Source: Leptospira haakeii
GTDB lineage: Bacteria > Spirochaetota > Leptospiria > Leptospirales > Leptospiraceae
Reading direction: 5' to 3'
Assembly: GCF_002812045.1 (NCBI RefSeq)
Contig: NZ_NPEG01000003.1
Coordinates: 200,993 to 264,992, forward strand
Length of the DNA: 64,000 nucleotides
In this document: one piece after another, positions 46,334 to 54,733 of the stretch
Numbering within the stretch: the stretch's first letter is position 1
How the letters are laid out: every line of letters begins with the position of its first letter
Notes under the pieces: model-generated
Seen by the model: only the letters and a program-made list of their open reading frames with translations
What the model was told of the DNA's origin: nothing
Databases searched by the model: none
Position numbers and translations under genes: made by a program

Positions 46334-47401
46334 ATGTCTGAAGAAACTTCTTCCACTCTCTTAGACCGCGTTTTCGGTCCGAAATTCAAGGAGGTACTTC
46401 CTTGGATCTTTTTAGGTTATGTTCTAATATCTATCGCTATTATTGTAAAACTGTCTATCCCTGAACATTATATGAGAGTTGGGACTTTCGGGTTCTATAC
46501 TATCTCTGATATAAAAAAAGATAACCCATCCGCTTATCGTAAGTATCTTCAGGAAAATAATCAGCAGATGTACAGGATGTTCTCGCAACTTGCTTCTCAA
46601 GAGATTTTGAAAAAGGAAGCAGCTGCTAAGGGAATTCCTGTTGAAGAGCTTACTAAGTTTGGAAGAGGGTATGAACCCGTTCAAGACGAAGTTGTCGCGG
46701 CTTATAATCAATTCAAAGACGAGCCTGGCTTAAAAGGAAAACCTTTAGCTGCAGTCCAAGGAGAGATCGTAAAATATTTAAAGGCAGTACAAGCTGATAG
46801 AGAAAGACAATCTTTCTTCGGAAGAATGAGAGAAGAATATAATACCGAGATTATCGGACCAGAACTTCCTCCTCCGACAAGAGTAGCGATCGATGCTAGT
46901 GAAAATCCAACTCTTGGACCTGCAGACGCAAAAGTTACTATCGTAGAATTTTCCGATTTTGAATGCCCTTATTGTGCGATGAGTCAGACCACTACTAAGG
47001 CTCTTAGAGAACAATATAAAGATAAGATCAAATGGGTCTTTAGGGACTTTCCTATGGACTTCCATAGAAACGCAATGTTTGCTCACGTTGCTGCAAATTG
47101 TGCGATCCCTCAGGGAAAATACTGGCAGTACAATAGTCTTCTTTTTGAAAACGGAAGAAAATTAGAAAAAGGGAATGTAATCAAACTGGCTCAGCAAGCT
47201 GGTTTAGATATGGGAGCATTCAATCGTTGTATCGCCGACGAAGATAAGATCAAAGGCGAGATCGAAGCAGATATGCAAGCAGGACAAAGTTACGGAGTAA
47301 ACGGAACCCCTGCATTCTTCATTAACGGTATTTTAGTGGAAGGCAATATGCCGATCCAAAATTTCACAAAGATCATCGACGAAGAGCTAAAAAATAACTA
47401 A
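46334..47401 (+). CDS. DsbA-family thioredoxin-fold protein, membrane-anchored
   Basis: A 355-residue protein with one N-terminal membrane helix (PWIFLGYVLISIAIIVKL), a helical linker of about 150 residues, and a C-terminal DsbA-like domain. The active site is DFECPYCAMSQ, followed by FRDFPMDFHRNA and the cis-proline loop NGTPAFFINGI. Such proteins, like Thioredoxin_4/BdbD, catalyse disulfide exchange in the periplasm. A leader hairpin precedes it. mdh follows 31 bases later, unlinked in function. Confidence 0.9.
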   Translation: MSEETSSTLLDRVFGPKFKEVLPWIFLGYVLISIAIIVKLSIPEHYMRVGTFGFYTISDIKKDNPSAYRKYLQENNQQMYRMFSQLASQEILKKEAAAKGIPVEELTKFGRGYEPVQDEVVAAYNQFKDEPGLKGKPLAAVQGEIVKYLKAVQADRERQSFFGRMREEYNTEIIGPELPPPTRVAIDASENPTLGPADAKVTIVEFSDFECPYCAMSQTTTKALREQYKDKIKWVFRDFPMDFHRNAMFAHVAANCAIPQGKYWQYNSLLFENGRKLEKGNVIKLAQQAGLDMGAFNRCIADEDKIKGEIEADMQAGQSYGVNGTPAFFINGILVEGNMPIQNFTKIIDEELKNN

Positions 47402-47432
47402 GCTCTAGTATATAAAAAGTTAGGAGTTTCAA

Positions 47433-48413
47433 ATGGCAAAAACAGTTAAGGTAGCAGTTACGGGTGCCGCTGGGCAGATCGGGTATTCTTTATTATTTAG
47501 GATCGCATCTGGTCAAATGTTCGGAGCGGACACTCCTGTAGAGATCCAAATGTTAGAACTGGAAGCGGCTCTTCCTGCTGCTAAAGGTGTGATCATGGAA
47601 TTAGAAGACTGCGCCTTTCCTCTTTTGCAAAAAGTAAGTGTTTCCGCGGATCTAGATGTTGCTTTTAAAGATATCAATTGGGCGCTACTTGTAGGTTCCG
47701 TTCCAAGAAAAGCTGGAATGGAAAGAAGCGACCTTCTTAAAATTAACGGTGGAATTTTCGTAAACCAAGGAAAAGCAATCGAGAAGAACGCTGCTTCCGA
47801 CGTAAGGGTTTTAGTTGTCGGTAACCCTTGTAATACAAACTGCCTTATCGCTATGAATAACGCGAAAGGAGTTCCTACAGATCGTTGGTTTGCAATGACC
47901 AAGCTGGATGAGAACCGCGCTAAATCCCAACTTGCGATCAAGTCTGGAAATTTAGTAAAAGATGTAACGAATCTTGCGATCTGGGGAAATCACTCTTCTA
48001 CTCAATACCCTGACTTCTATAACGCTAAGATCGGTGGAAAAATCGCAACTGATGTGATCAAAGATCACGACTGGTTAAAAGGCGATTTTATTAAGAATGT
48101 TCAACAACGTGGAGCAGAGATCATTAAAGCAAGAGGGGCTTCTTCTGCTGCGTCTGCTGCTAATGGAGTTGTTGATACTGTTCGTCAGATCATCACTCCT
48201 ACCCCAGCAGGAGATTGGTTCAGTGTTGCTGTAACTTCTGACGGATCTTACGGTGCGGATAAGGGACTGATCTTCGGATACCCTGTTAAATCCGATGGAA
48301 CTAAAGTTGAGATCGTTAAAGGATTAGAATTGAATGACTTTGCAAAAGAGAAATTCAATATCACTCATGACGAACTCAAGTCGGAAAGAGACGAAGTAAA
48401 AGGGATGTTATAA
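47433..48413 (+). CDS. mdh: Malate dehydrogenase
   Basis: Mdh oxidises malate to oxaloacetate with NAD in the TCA cycle. The 326-residue protein belongs to the cytosolic-type MDH group: [48 protein letters not shown], and the catalytic [12 protein letters not shown] with its His. Substrate-binding arginines are present in [18 protein letters not shown] ribosome site precedes the ATG. It is 16 bases upstream of bioF and may be read through into the biotin operon. Confidence 0.96.
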   Translation: MAKTVKVAVTGAAGQIGYSLLFRIASGQMFGADTPVEIQMLELEAALPAAKGVIMELEDCAFPLLQKVSVSADLDVAFKDINWALLVGSVPRKAGMERSDLLKINGGIFVNQGKAIEKNAASDVRVLVVGNPCNTNCLIAMNNAKGVPTDRWFAMTKLDENRAKSQLAIKSGNLVKDVTNLAIWGNHSSTQYPDFYNAKIGGKIATDVIKDHDWLKGDFIKNVQQRGAEIIKARGASSAASAANGVVDTVRQIITPTPAGDWFSVAVTSDGSYGADKGLIFGYPVKSDGTKVEIVKGLELNDFAKEKFNITHDELKSERDEVKGML

Positions 48414-48429
48414 TCCCTACGGAAATCCT

Positions 48430-49569
48430 GTGCAGGAAACTCCATCCACGAAACTTCCTTTCTTTTCGGAGCTTCCTGCCTTCTTTTCCAGGTTAGAATC
48501 TCAGAATAGGATCCGAACTTTGGATCCTCCTTCTGGCCTGGACCTCTGCTCCAACGATTATCTGGGGCTTTCTACTCATCCTGAAATCATTCAAGCTCTA
48601 AAAGAAGGAATCGATATCTACGGTGCAGGTTCTACTGCTAGCCGTTTGGTCCGGGGCCATAGAACAGTGTTTGAAGAGTTAGAAAATGATTTTTCGAATT
48701 GGGTGAAATCTGAAGATTCTCTTTTCTTCGCGAATGGTTACTCTGCAAATTTAGGAGCGATTTCTTGTATTGCGGATCCTTCCTATATAATCTTTTGCGA
48801 TCGTAAAAATCATGCTTCTTTAATGGATGGAGTCCGTCTCTCCGGGGCTAAAAAAGTATATTATAAACATTCCGATCTAAATGACCTGGAAGACTTATTA
48901 AAAAAACATTCCGGCGCCAAACATAAGATGATCGTCACCGAATCCGTATTCAGTATGGACGGAGACAAAACGGATATAGCCGCATTAATAGATCTGAAGG
49001 AAAAATATGGAGCACTTTTATATATAGATGAGGCTCATGCAATCGGACTTTTCGGGAAAGAAGGAGCCGGAGTTTCCCTAGAAGAAAACATTTCCAGAGT
49101 TTCCGAAATAGATTTTAGAATGTCTACCTTAGGAAAAGCATTAGGTTTAGAAGGTGCGGTTATTTCTACAACCAAGGACGCCAGAAAATATTTACTCCAT
49201 TCTGCACGGACATTTGTGTTCTCCACAGGTCCGCTTCCTGCGATTGCTTATGCAGGTAGGGTTGCAATTCGACTCGCAAGACAGATGGATGATGAAAGAA
49301 GAAGATTAATTGAAAATTCAGAATTTTTCCGCGCTTCTCTCCATCAGATAGGAAGAGATACAGGAAATTCTAATACGCAAATCATACCAATATTATTAGG
49401 TTCAGAAGAAGAAGCATTACAACTTTCTTCTCGTCTAAACCAAAATGGATTCCAAGCAAAAGCGATCCGACCTCCAACAGTGGATACCTCCAGGATCAGA
49501 GTTTCTCTCAATTCTAAGATAAAAAGAGAAGAACTTGAAAAATTTGTTCAATTGGTTCAGGAGAATTAA
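48430..49569 (+). CDS. bioF: 8-Amino-7-oxononanoate synthase
   Basis: BioF joins pimeloyl thioester and alanine, the first committed ring-forming step of biotin synthesis. The 379-residue alpha-oxoamine synthase has DLCSNDYLGL, YGAGSTASRLVRG, NGYSANLGAISC, DEAHAIGLFG and the PLP lysine in STLGKALGLEGAV. The start is GTG. It begins the run bioF-bioD-bioA-bioB with spacings of 2, -4 and 68 bases, separate from mdh by only 16 bases. No BirA or BioR-type operator is evident. Confidence 0.94.
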   Translation: MQETPSTKLPFFSELPAFFSRLESQNRIRTLDPPSGLDLCSNDYLGLSTHPEIIQALKEGIDIYGAGSTASRLVRGHRTVFEELENDFSNWVKSEDSLFFANGYSANLGAISCIADPSYIIFCDRKNHASLMDGVRLSGAKKVYYKHSDLNDLEDLLKKHSGAKHKMIVTESVFSMDGDKTDIAALIDLKEKYGALLYIDEAHAIGLFGKEGAGVSLEENISRVSEIDFRMSTLGKALGLEGAVISTTKDARKYLLHSARTFVFSTGPLPAIAYAGRVAIRLARQMDDERRRLIENSEFFRASLHQIGRDTGNSNTQIIPILLGSEEEALQLSSRLNQNGFQAKAIRPPTVDTSRIRVSLNSKIKREELEKFVQLVQEN

Positions 49570-49571
49570 GC

Positions 49572-50237
49572 TTGTCCGTCTTTGTAACTGGAACTGGAAC
49601 CGACGTAGGTAAAACATTTTTCTGCTCTCTTGTGATGGCAAAGTATGCTGAAAAGCTTGGTCTAAAATATCTCAAACCAATCCAAACAGGAGCTGATTCA
49701 GATAGAGTGAAGATCATGAATCTTACTGGACTGAATGAGTCTTACTTTTTAAAAAATTATTATACATTCGAACTTCCTGCTTCTCCTCATTTAGCTTCTG
49801 AAATGGAAAATACAAGTGTCGATACAGATGAGCTTTCTAGACATCTATTCAGTGTGAAGGATGCTAAAATATTGGTAGAAGGTGCCGGAGGTCTATATGT
49901 TCCTCTCAATCGCTATTACTTTACTGTTGATCTAGTAGAACAGGCAAAAATTCCATTGGTACTAGTTGCTTCTACAGAACTTGGGACGATCAATCATACT
50001 TTATTATCAATCGAGGCTCTCCGAAAAAGAGAGATCAAGGTCTTAGGAGTTTATTTTATAGGCCCCGAAAACCCACTTCGTTCAGATAATATTAGAACCA
50101 TAATAGAAGCAGCAGAAATTGGACTTTTGGGAACATTTCTTCTTCCTGAAAGAAAATTGTCTAGAAAAGATTTTTTAGATAAGGTTGCAAATGAATTCGA
50201 TCCAGATAGGATCCTCCCGGACTTACTTTTCCCTTGA
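49572..50237 (+). CDS. bioD: Dethiobiotin synthetase
   Basis: BioD closes the ureido ring of dethiobiotin using ATP and CO2. The 221-residue protein has the P-loop GTGTDVGKTFF at its N-terminus, KPIQTGADSD, and VEGAGGLYVPLN, all family hallmarks. The TTG start is two bases after the bioF stop. Its stop overlaps the TTG of bioA by four bases. Confidence 0.93.
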   Translation: MSVFVTGTGTDVGKTFFCSLVMAKYAEKLGLKYLKPIQTGADSDRVKIMNLTGLNESYFLKNYYTFELPASPHLASEMENTSVDTDELSRHLFSVKDAKILVEGAGGLYVPLNRYYFTVDLVEQAKIPLVLVASTELGTINHTLLSIEALRKREIKVLGVYFIGPENPLRSDNIRTIIEAAEIGLLGTFLLPERKLSRKDFLDKVANEFDPDRILPDLLFP

Positions 50238-51538
50238 TCTGGCATCCGTACACAATCCAACTTGATTCCGATCCTCCTTTAAAGATAGTTTCTGCAAAGG
50301 GAGAGTTTCTATATGATGAAAATGGAAAAGAATATATAGATGCGATTTCCTCTTGGTGGGTGAGTATTCACGGTCATAACCATCCTAAACTTGTGGAAGC
50401 TGTTAAAAAACAGTTAGATTCTTTGGACCATGTGCTTCTCGCAGGTTTTACACATCCTCCTGCATTGGAGCTGGCTCACGAACTTTTAGAATTCACTAAT
50501 TGGAATTTTCGCAAAGTAGTCTATTCTGATAACGGTTCCACTGCATTGGAAATCATGCTGAAGATCGCTCTTCAGTATTTTAGGAACCAAGGAAGAGAAA
50601 AGAAAAAGGTATTTATCAACTTCTCCTATTCATATCATGGAGACACAATCGGTGCAATGAGTGTAGGAGGGGACTCTGTATTCAATAGAGTATTTCAGAG
50701 CCTATTATTCCAGACCAAAAATTTTCCTTCGCCTGCCTGCCATGATTGTCCAGTTTCCAAGTCTCCACATTCCTGCGCTGAAGATTGTTTGGATGAATTA
50801 GAAGCCTATTTATCTGCCCATTCCGAAGAAGTAGTAGGAGTCGTAATGGAACCTTTGATTGCTGGTGCAGGCGGAATGTTATTCCATAAACCGAACGTTC
50901 TTACAAGGCTTAGAGAGATTACCGAGCGTCATGATGTACTTCTTCTTTTGGACGAGGTATTTACTGGCTTTGGAAGAACAGGCGCAGACTTCGCTTACCA
51001 AAAAGCAGGTATTCGTCCCGATATGGTGGCGCTTGCAAAAGGACTGACTGCAGGGATCCTACCCTTAGCAGTAACCCTAGTCAGGGAAGAAATTTACAAA
51101 GAGTTTTTATCCTCCGAACCTATAAAGGCATTCTATCATGGGCATACTATGACCGGATATCCTCCTGGTTGTGCTTCTGCACTTGCATCATTAAGAATTT
51201 ATAAAGAAGAAAATAGGCTCGCAGACGTAAAACAATTAGAGTCTTATTTGGAAGAAGGTTGGGCCAAACTAAGAGCTGAATTTCCGGATAAGATCAAGAA
51301 CACAAGAGTGTTAGGTTCAGTAGGCGTAGGAGAACTTTTTACAGGAAAGGTTCAACCTGGTTATGTAAATCCATTCGCAAGGGAATTTCGCAGGATCTGT
51401 CAAGAGAAGGGAGTCATTCTGAGACCACTCGGAAACGTGATATATATCACTCCTCCATATAATATTTCTAAATCTTCTTTGGATAAGGTCTTCCAAGCGA
51501 TCCGAGAAGGTCTTTCCGCTTATAAAATCCAAGATTAA
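50234..51538 (+). CDS. bioA: Adenosylmethionine-8-amino-7-oxononanoate aminotransferase
   Basis: BioA transfers the amino group of S-adenosylmethionine to make 7,8-diaminopelargonate. The 434-residue class III aminotransferase starts WHPYTIQLD, typical of BioA, with SSWWVSIHGHNHPKL, SDNGSTALEIMLKIA, YSYHGDTIGAMSVGG, DEVFTGFGRTG and the PLP lysine in ALAKGLTAG, plus YHGHTMTGYP. The TTG start gives an overlap with bioD, confirming translational coupling. Confidence 0.95.
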   Translation: MIWHPYTIQLDSDPPLKIVSAKGEFLYDENGKEYIDAISSWWVSIHGHNHPKLVEAVKKQLDSLDHVLLAGFTHPPALELAHELLEFTNWNFRKVVYSDNGSTALEIMLKIALQYFRNQGREKKKVFINFSYSYHGDTIGAMSVGGDSVFNRVFQSLLFQTKNFPSPACHDCPVSKSPHSCAEDCLDELEAYLSAHSEEVVGVVMEPLIAGAGGMLFHKPNVLTRLREITERHDVLLLLDEVFTGFGRTGADFAYQKAGIRPDMVALAKGLTAGILPLAVTLVREEIYKEFLSSEPIKAFYHGHTMTGYPPGCASALASLRIYKEENRLADVKQLESYLEEGWAKLRAEFPDKIKNTRVLGSVGVGELFTGKVQPGYVNPFAREFRRICQEKGVILRPLGNVIYITPPYNISKSSLDKVFQAIREGLSAYKIQD

Positions 51539-51606
51539 CGAACGCCTGTTTTTAAGACCGAATATAGATTGCCAAGAAAAACACTGCCTCGGAAGCTATC
51601 GGCAGA

Positions 51607-52701
51607 ATGAAACTTAGTCTAGAAACTCCTCCAGTCACCGAAGAAAAAGTATTTTCAGAGGTGCCAAGTATAATCGATCGGGAGGAAACACATGCAATTC
51701 TAAGCGGTCAGATCCCATTAACTGAGGCATTGGACAAGGCATATAAAATCCGCGAAAAATACTTCGGTAAAACAGTCCGTATTCATGTTCTAGACAATAT
51801 TAAGAACGGACACTGCCCAGAAGACTGCGGTTATTGCGCTCAAAGAAAGAACGCTGGCTCCGGGGTCCAAGAATATTCTATGAAATCTCCAGAGGAGATC
51901 TTTCAAGATGCGGTACAAGCTAAAGAGAATGGTGCTTACCGTTTCTGCATGGTAACGGCTGGGACTGGGCCTAACTCTTTAGCTACTGAAAAGCTGGCGT
52001 TCACTATTGAAAAGATCAGCAAAGAATTAGGACTAAAAGTCTGTTTGTCCGCTGGTCTGCTCGATAGAGAAAAAGCGGAACGTTTAAAAGCTGCCGGTCT
52101 AGATAGATACAATCATAATCTGAATACTTCTAAGGCACACTATCCAGAAATCTGTGACACTCATACCTACGAACAAAGAGTAGAAACAATTACCCATTTG
52201 ATGAAGGCAGGGGTAGGGATGTGTTCCGGTGTTATTGTTGGAATGGGAGAATCTCTTTGGGATCTAACGGATGTTATATACGAGATCAAAAATCTAAAAG
52301 TGATATCTATTCCCGTGAATTTTTTCATCCCAGTTGCAGGGCATGCGATTAAAAATCCTCAAAGTTTAACCCCAGAATTCTGCCTCAGAACTCTGATCGC
52401 ATGTCGTTTGGTGAACCCTGACTCAGAAGTTCGTATCGCTGCTGGAAGAGAAGGGCATTTGAGAGGATTACAAGGAATGGCATTATACGCCGCGAATTCC
52501 TTGTTTGCGAGCGGGTATTTGAACGTAAAAGGTTCCGATGCAGCAGACACGATCCGAATGATCTTAGACTCAGGATTCTATCCTGAATTTTCTTCCGGTG
52601 TAGGAGAAGAAATTGATTGGGAATCTGCTCTAGGAAAAGACCATCCTTATGCTCCTGAAAATTTCCCGGAACTTTACAAATATCGGAAATCTTTGAAATA
52701 G
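51607..52701 (+). CDS. bioB: Biotin synthase
   Basis: BioB is a radical-SAM enzyme that inserts sulfur into dethiobiotin. The 364-residue protein has the cluster motif [10 protein letters not shown], the substrate region [29 protein letters not shown] and the [2Fe-2S]-binding residues around [19 protein letters not shown] and RIAAGREGH. It is the last gene of the biotin run, with 68 bases between it and bioA that show no clear promoter. Confidence 0.96.
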   Translation: MKLSLETPPVTEEKVFSEVPSIIDREETHAILSGQIPLTEALDKAYKIREKYFGKTVRIHVLDNIKNGHCPEDCGYCAQRKNAGSGVQEYSMKSPEEIFQDAVQAKENGAYRFCMVTAGTGPNSLATEKLAFTIEKISKELGLKVCLSAGLLDREKAERLKAAGLDRYNHNLNTSKAHYPEICDTHTYEQRVETITHLMKAGVGMCSGVIVGMGESLWDLTDVIYEIKNLKVISIPVNFFIPVAGHAIKNPQSLTPEFCLRTLIACRLVNPDSEVRIAAGREGHLRGLQGMALYAANSLFASGYLNVKGSDAADTIRMILDSGFYPEFSSGVGEEIDWESALGKDHPYAPENFPELYKYRKSLK

Positions 52702-52848
52702 TTTTTTTAGGTTACGAGCCAAAATCGTATAGCATTTTCCGACCTGGTATGGGAAGATTCCCAGGCTCGGTGGTTTTCCAAGATTAATTTCGGAATAGAT
52801 TGAAACTCTGGTAGGGGTGAAAATCCTGGATATAACGGAGATTGTCGG

Positions 52849-53022
52849 ATGAAATATAAAATAGAGATCAATAAACTAAAAAACGGCTATATTGAAGCCA
52901 AATTGATCGATACAGTTTCCAACAACCCAATTGAATTTCGTATTTGTGACACTGAAGAATATCTGCAGGCTCAGATCGCCGATTGGCATAAACGATTTCA
53001 TATGAAAGATTCCGAGAACTGA
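52849..53022 (+). CDS. Small uncharacterised protein (57 residues)
   Basis: A 57-residue open frame beginning MKYKIEINKLKNGYIEAKL and containing a likely helix EEYLQAQIADWHKRF. A GGAG site lies eight bases before the ATG. It sits in an otherwise gene-free gap between bioB and the SGNH lipoprotein, 22 bases before the latter, so it probably shares its transcript. The 147 bases before it (52702-52848) contain a hairpin TGGGA/TCCCA around 52749-52762 and no clear promoter. No family is recognised. Confidence 0.55.
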   Translation: MKYKIEINKLKNGYIEAKLIDTVSNNPIEFRICDTEEYLQAQIADWHKRFHMKDSEN

Positions 53023-53044
53023 GAGTTTTAGAGGGACTTGTTAA

Positions 53045-53788
53045 ATGAAAGTATTAGGGATTTGTTTTTTTCTTCTTTCCCTAATCTCTTGTTCTGTTTT
53101 TCAACCCAGGGTAATTTACGATTATTATAATCCGGATTTCAAATGTGTGGACAAGGTCGGTATCCAGGATTCTGACCATTGGGAAACCTACCAGAAATTA
53201 TATCAGGAAGCGGTTTTACTCTACACCAATGAGAACGAAAAATTAAAAAAAGCGAATATCGTTTTTGTTGGAAATAGCCTGATTGCAGCTATTCCGCCGG
53301 ATCTGATTCAAACTGATTTCCCAGGGTCTGTCAACCGAGGGATTGCGGGGGACATGACTGAGCTCCTCCTTGGGCGCTTGGACTCCACAGTGCTGAATTT
53401 AAAACCTTCTACCATTATCCTTGAGATTGGCGGAAATGATATCCGGGATGGGAAATGTCTGGATTATATCGAAGGAACACATAGACTTCTGATCCAAAAG
53501 ATCAGGACGAATCTTCCAAATACTAAGGTGCTTATACTTGGAATTCCTCCGGTTTTAAGCCGAAATGTAAATTCTGTATCTCCTATCGTAAATGCTTGGC
53601 TTTTACGGATTGCTAACGAAAACCAGAACGTTCAATTTTTGGATATCTGGCCTGAGTTTAGACAGAAAGGGATCCCTTTCATCAGAGAAGAATTGGCACT
53701 TTCCTTTGAAGGAAAAAAAGATCCGATCCATATCAATAGAGATGCCTATATCATCTGGCTTCGCAAAATTAAATCTTTCGTTAAATAA
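53045..53788 (+). CDS. SGNH/GDSL-type esterase lipoprotein
   Basis: A 247-residue lipoprotein with signal peptide ending LSLISC, Cys16 as probable lipid attachment. The mature part is an SGNH hydrolase: block I FVGNSLIAA (nucleophile Ser), block II NRGIAGDMT, block III EIGGNDIRDG and block V DPIHINRDAY with the catalytic Asp-His. These enzymes deacylate lipids or deacetylate glycans at the cell surface. An AGAGGGA ribosome site precedes the ATG. Confidence 0.88.
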   Translation: MKVLGICFFLLSLISCSVFQPRVIYDYYNPDFKCVDKVGIQDSDHWETYQKLYQEAVLLYTNENEKLKKANIVFVGNSLIAAIPPDLIQTDFPGSVNRGIAGDMTELLLGRLDSTVLNLKPSTIILEIGGNDIRDGKCLDYIEGTHRLLIQKIRTNLPNTKVLILGIPPVLSRNVNSVSPIVNAWLLRIANENQNVQFLDIWPEFRQKGIPFIREELALSFEGKKDPIHINRDAYIIWLRKIKSFVK

Positions 53789-53793
53789 TATAA

Positions 53794-54660
53794 GTGATCT
53801 TATTTTTTAGCCCTAAAAACGATTCGGATCTCCAAAGATTATCCGAAACACTTTCCGATCGATTTAAACAACCTGTGTTTATTGAAAGAAGGTCCGAGGT
53901 TTCCAAAGATTTCGTATGTGATGTTTGGAAAACAGATCGTTCACTTCCGAGAGAAGAATTGGTCTATTTGAGACAAGAGTTACAAAGATTCCGTAAAATT
54001 GATCTAATCCAAATCTCTTCCTTTTTAAACAACGGTGCATTATTCTGTTTCGATATGGATTCTACTTTAATCCAGGAAGAAGTTATAGACGAACTCGCGA
54101 GATACGCAGGTGTCTATGAAGAAGTAGCACATGTAACAAAAGAAGCAATGGAAGGAAACCTGAACTTCCATGAAGCTCTTCAAAAAAGATGCTCTTATCT
54201 TAAAGATCTTCCAGTTTCAGTATTTGATGAGTTATACTTTAAATTACATCCGAATCATGGTGTGCCTGAATTATTCCGGGGATTAAAGAATAAGAATGCG
54301 AAAACAGCAGTTTTCAGCGGTGGATTCACCGATATATTAGAAAGATTTAAACAAGAATATTCCATTGACGAAGTCCGTGCAAATTATCTGGACAGAACAG
54401 GGGATAAACTTTTAGGAACAGTTTCCGGAACCGTAGTCGATAAAAATATCAAAAGAGATTCTCTTTTGGAGCTACAATCCAGGTTTCAAATTGGAAGAGA
54501 GAATATTGTAGCAGTAGGTGACGGTGCAAACGACCAACTCATGTTGGAAGCATCCGGGATCGGCATCGGTTTTCACGCGAAAGATGGCCTGAAGGCTAAT
54601 ATTTCCAATTGGATAGATTTCGCGTCCATGGATGTTCTTTTGTATTTGTTTGAAGAGTAA
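53794..54660 (+). CDS. serB: Phosphoserine phosphatase
   Basis: SerB performs the last step of serine synthesis. The 288-residue protein has a poorly conserved N-terminal region of about 80 residues, then the HAD motifs: nucleophile DMDSTLIQEEVIDELA, FSGGFTD (motif II Ser), Lys region KRDSLLEL, and AVGDGANDQLMLEASGIGIGFHAK (motif IV). The GTG start is six bases after the lipoprotein gene. It is convergent with mutS. Confidence 0.93.
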   Translation: MILFFSPKNDSDLQRLSETLSDRFKQPVFIERRSEVSKDFVCDVWKTDRSLPREELVYLRQELQRFRKIDLIQISSFLNNGALFCFDMDSTLIQEEVIDELARYAGVYEEVAHVTKEAMEGNLNFHEALQKRCSYLKDLPVSVFDELYFKLHPNHGVPELFRGLKNKNAKTAVFSGGFTDILERFKQEYSIDEVRANYLDRTGDKLLGTVSGTVVDKNIKRDSLLELQSRFQIGRENIVAVGDGANDQLMLEASGIGIGFHAKDGLKANISNWIDFASMDVLLYLFEE

Positions 54661-54733
54661 AATCTGCTGATTGTAGGCAGGAACTCCAACAAAGACACTC
54701 GAAATAGCCGTTGGACTTCCTACGATCGATGTA

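Noticed and set aside
52816..52826. GGTGAAAATCC resembling a conserved piece of the cobalamin riboswitch
   Set aside because: The rest of the riboswitch, including the B12 box and CCCGC segment, is absent, and the downstream genes are not cobalamin genes.
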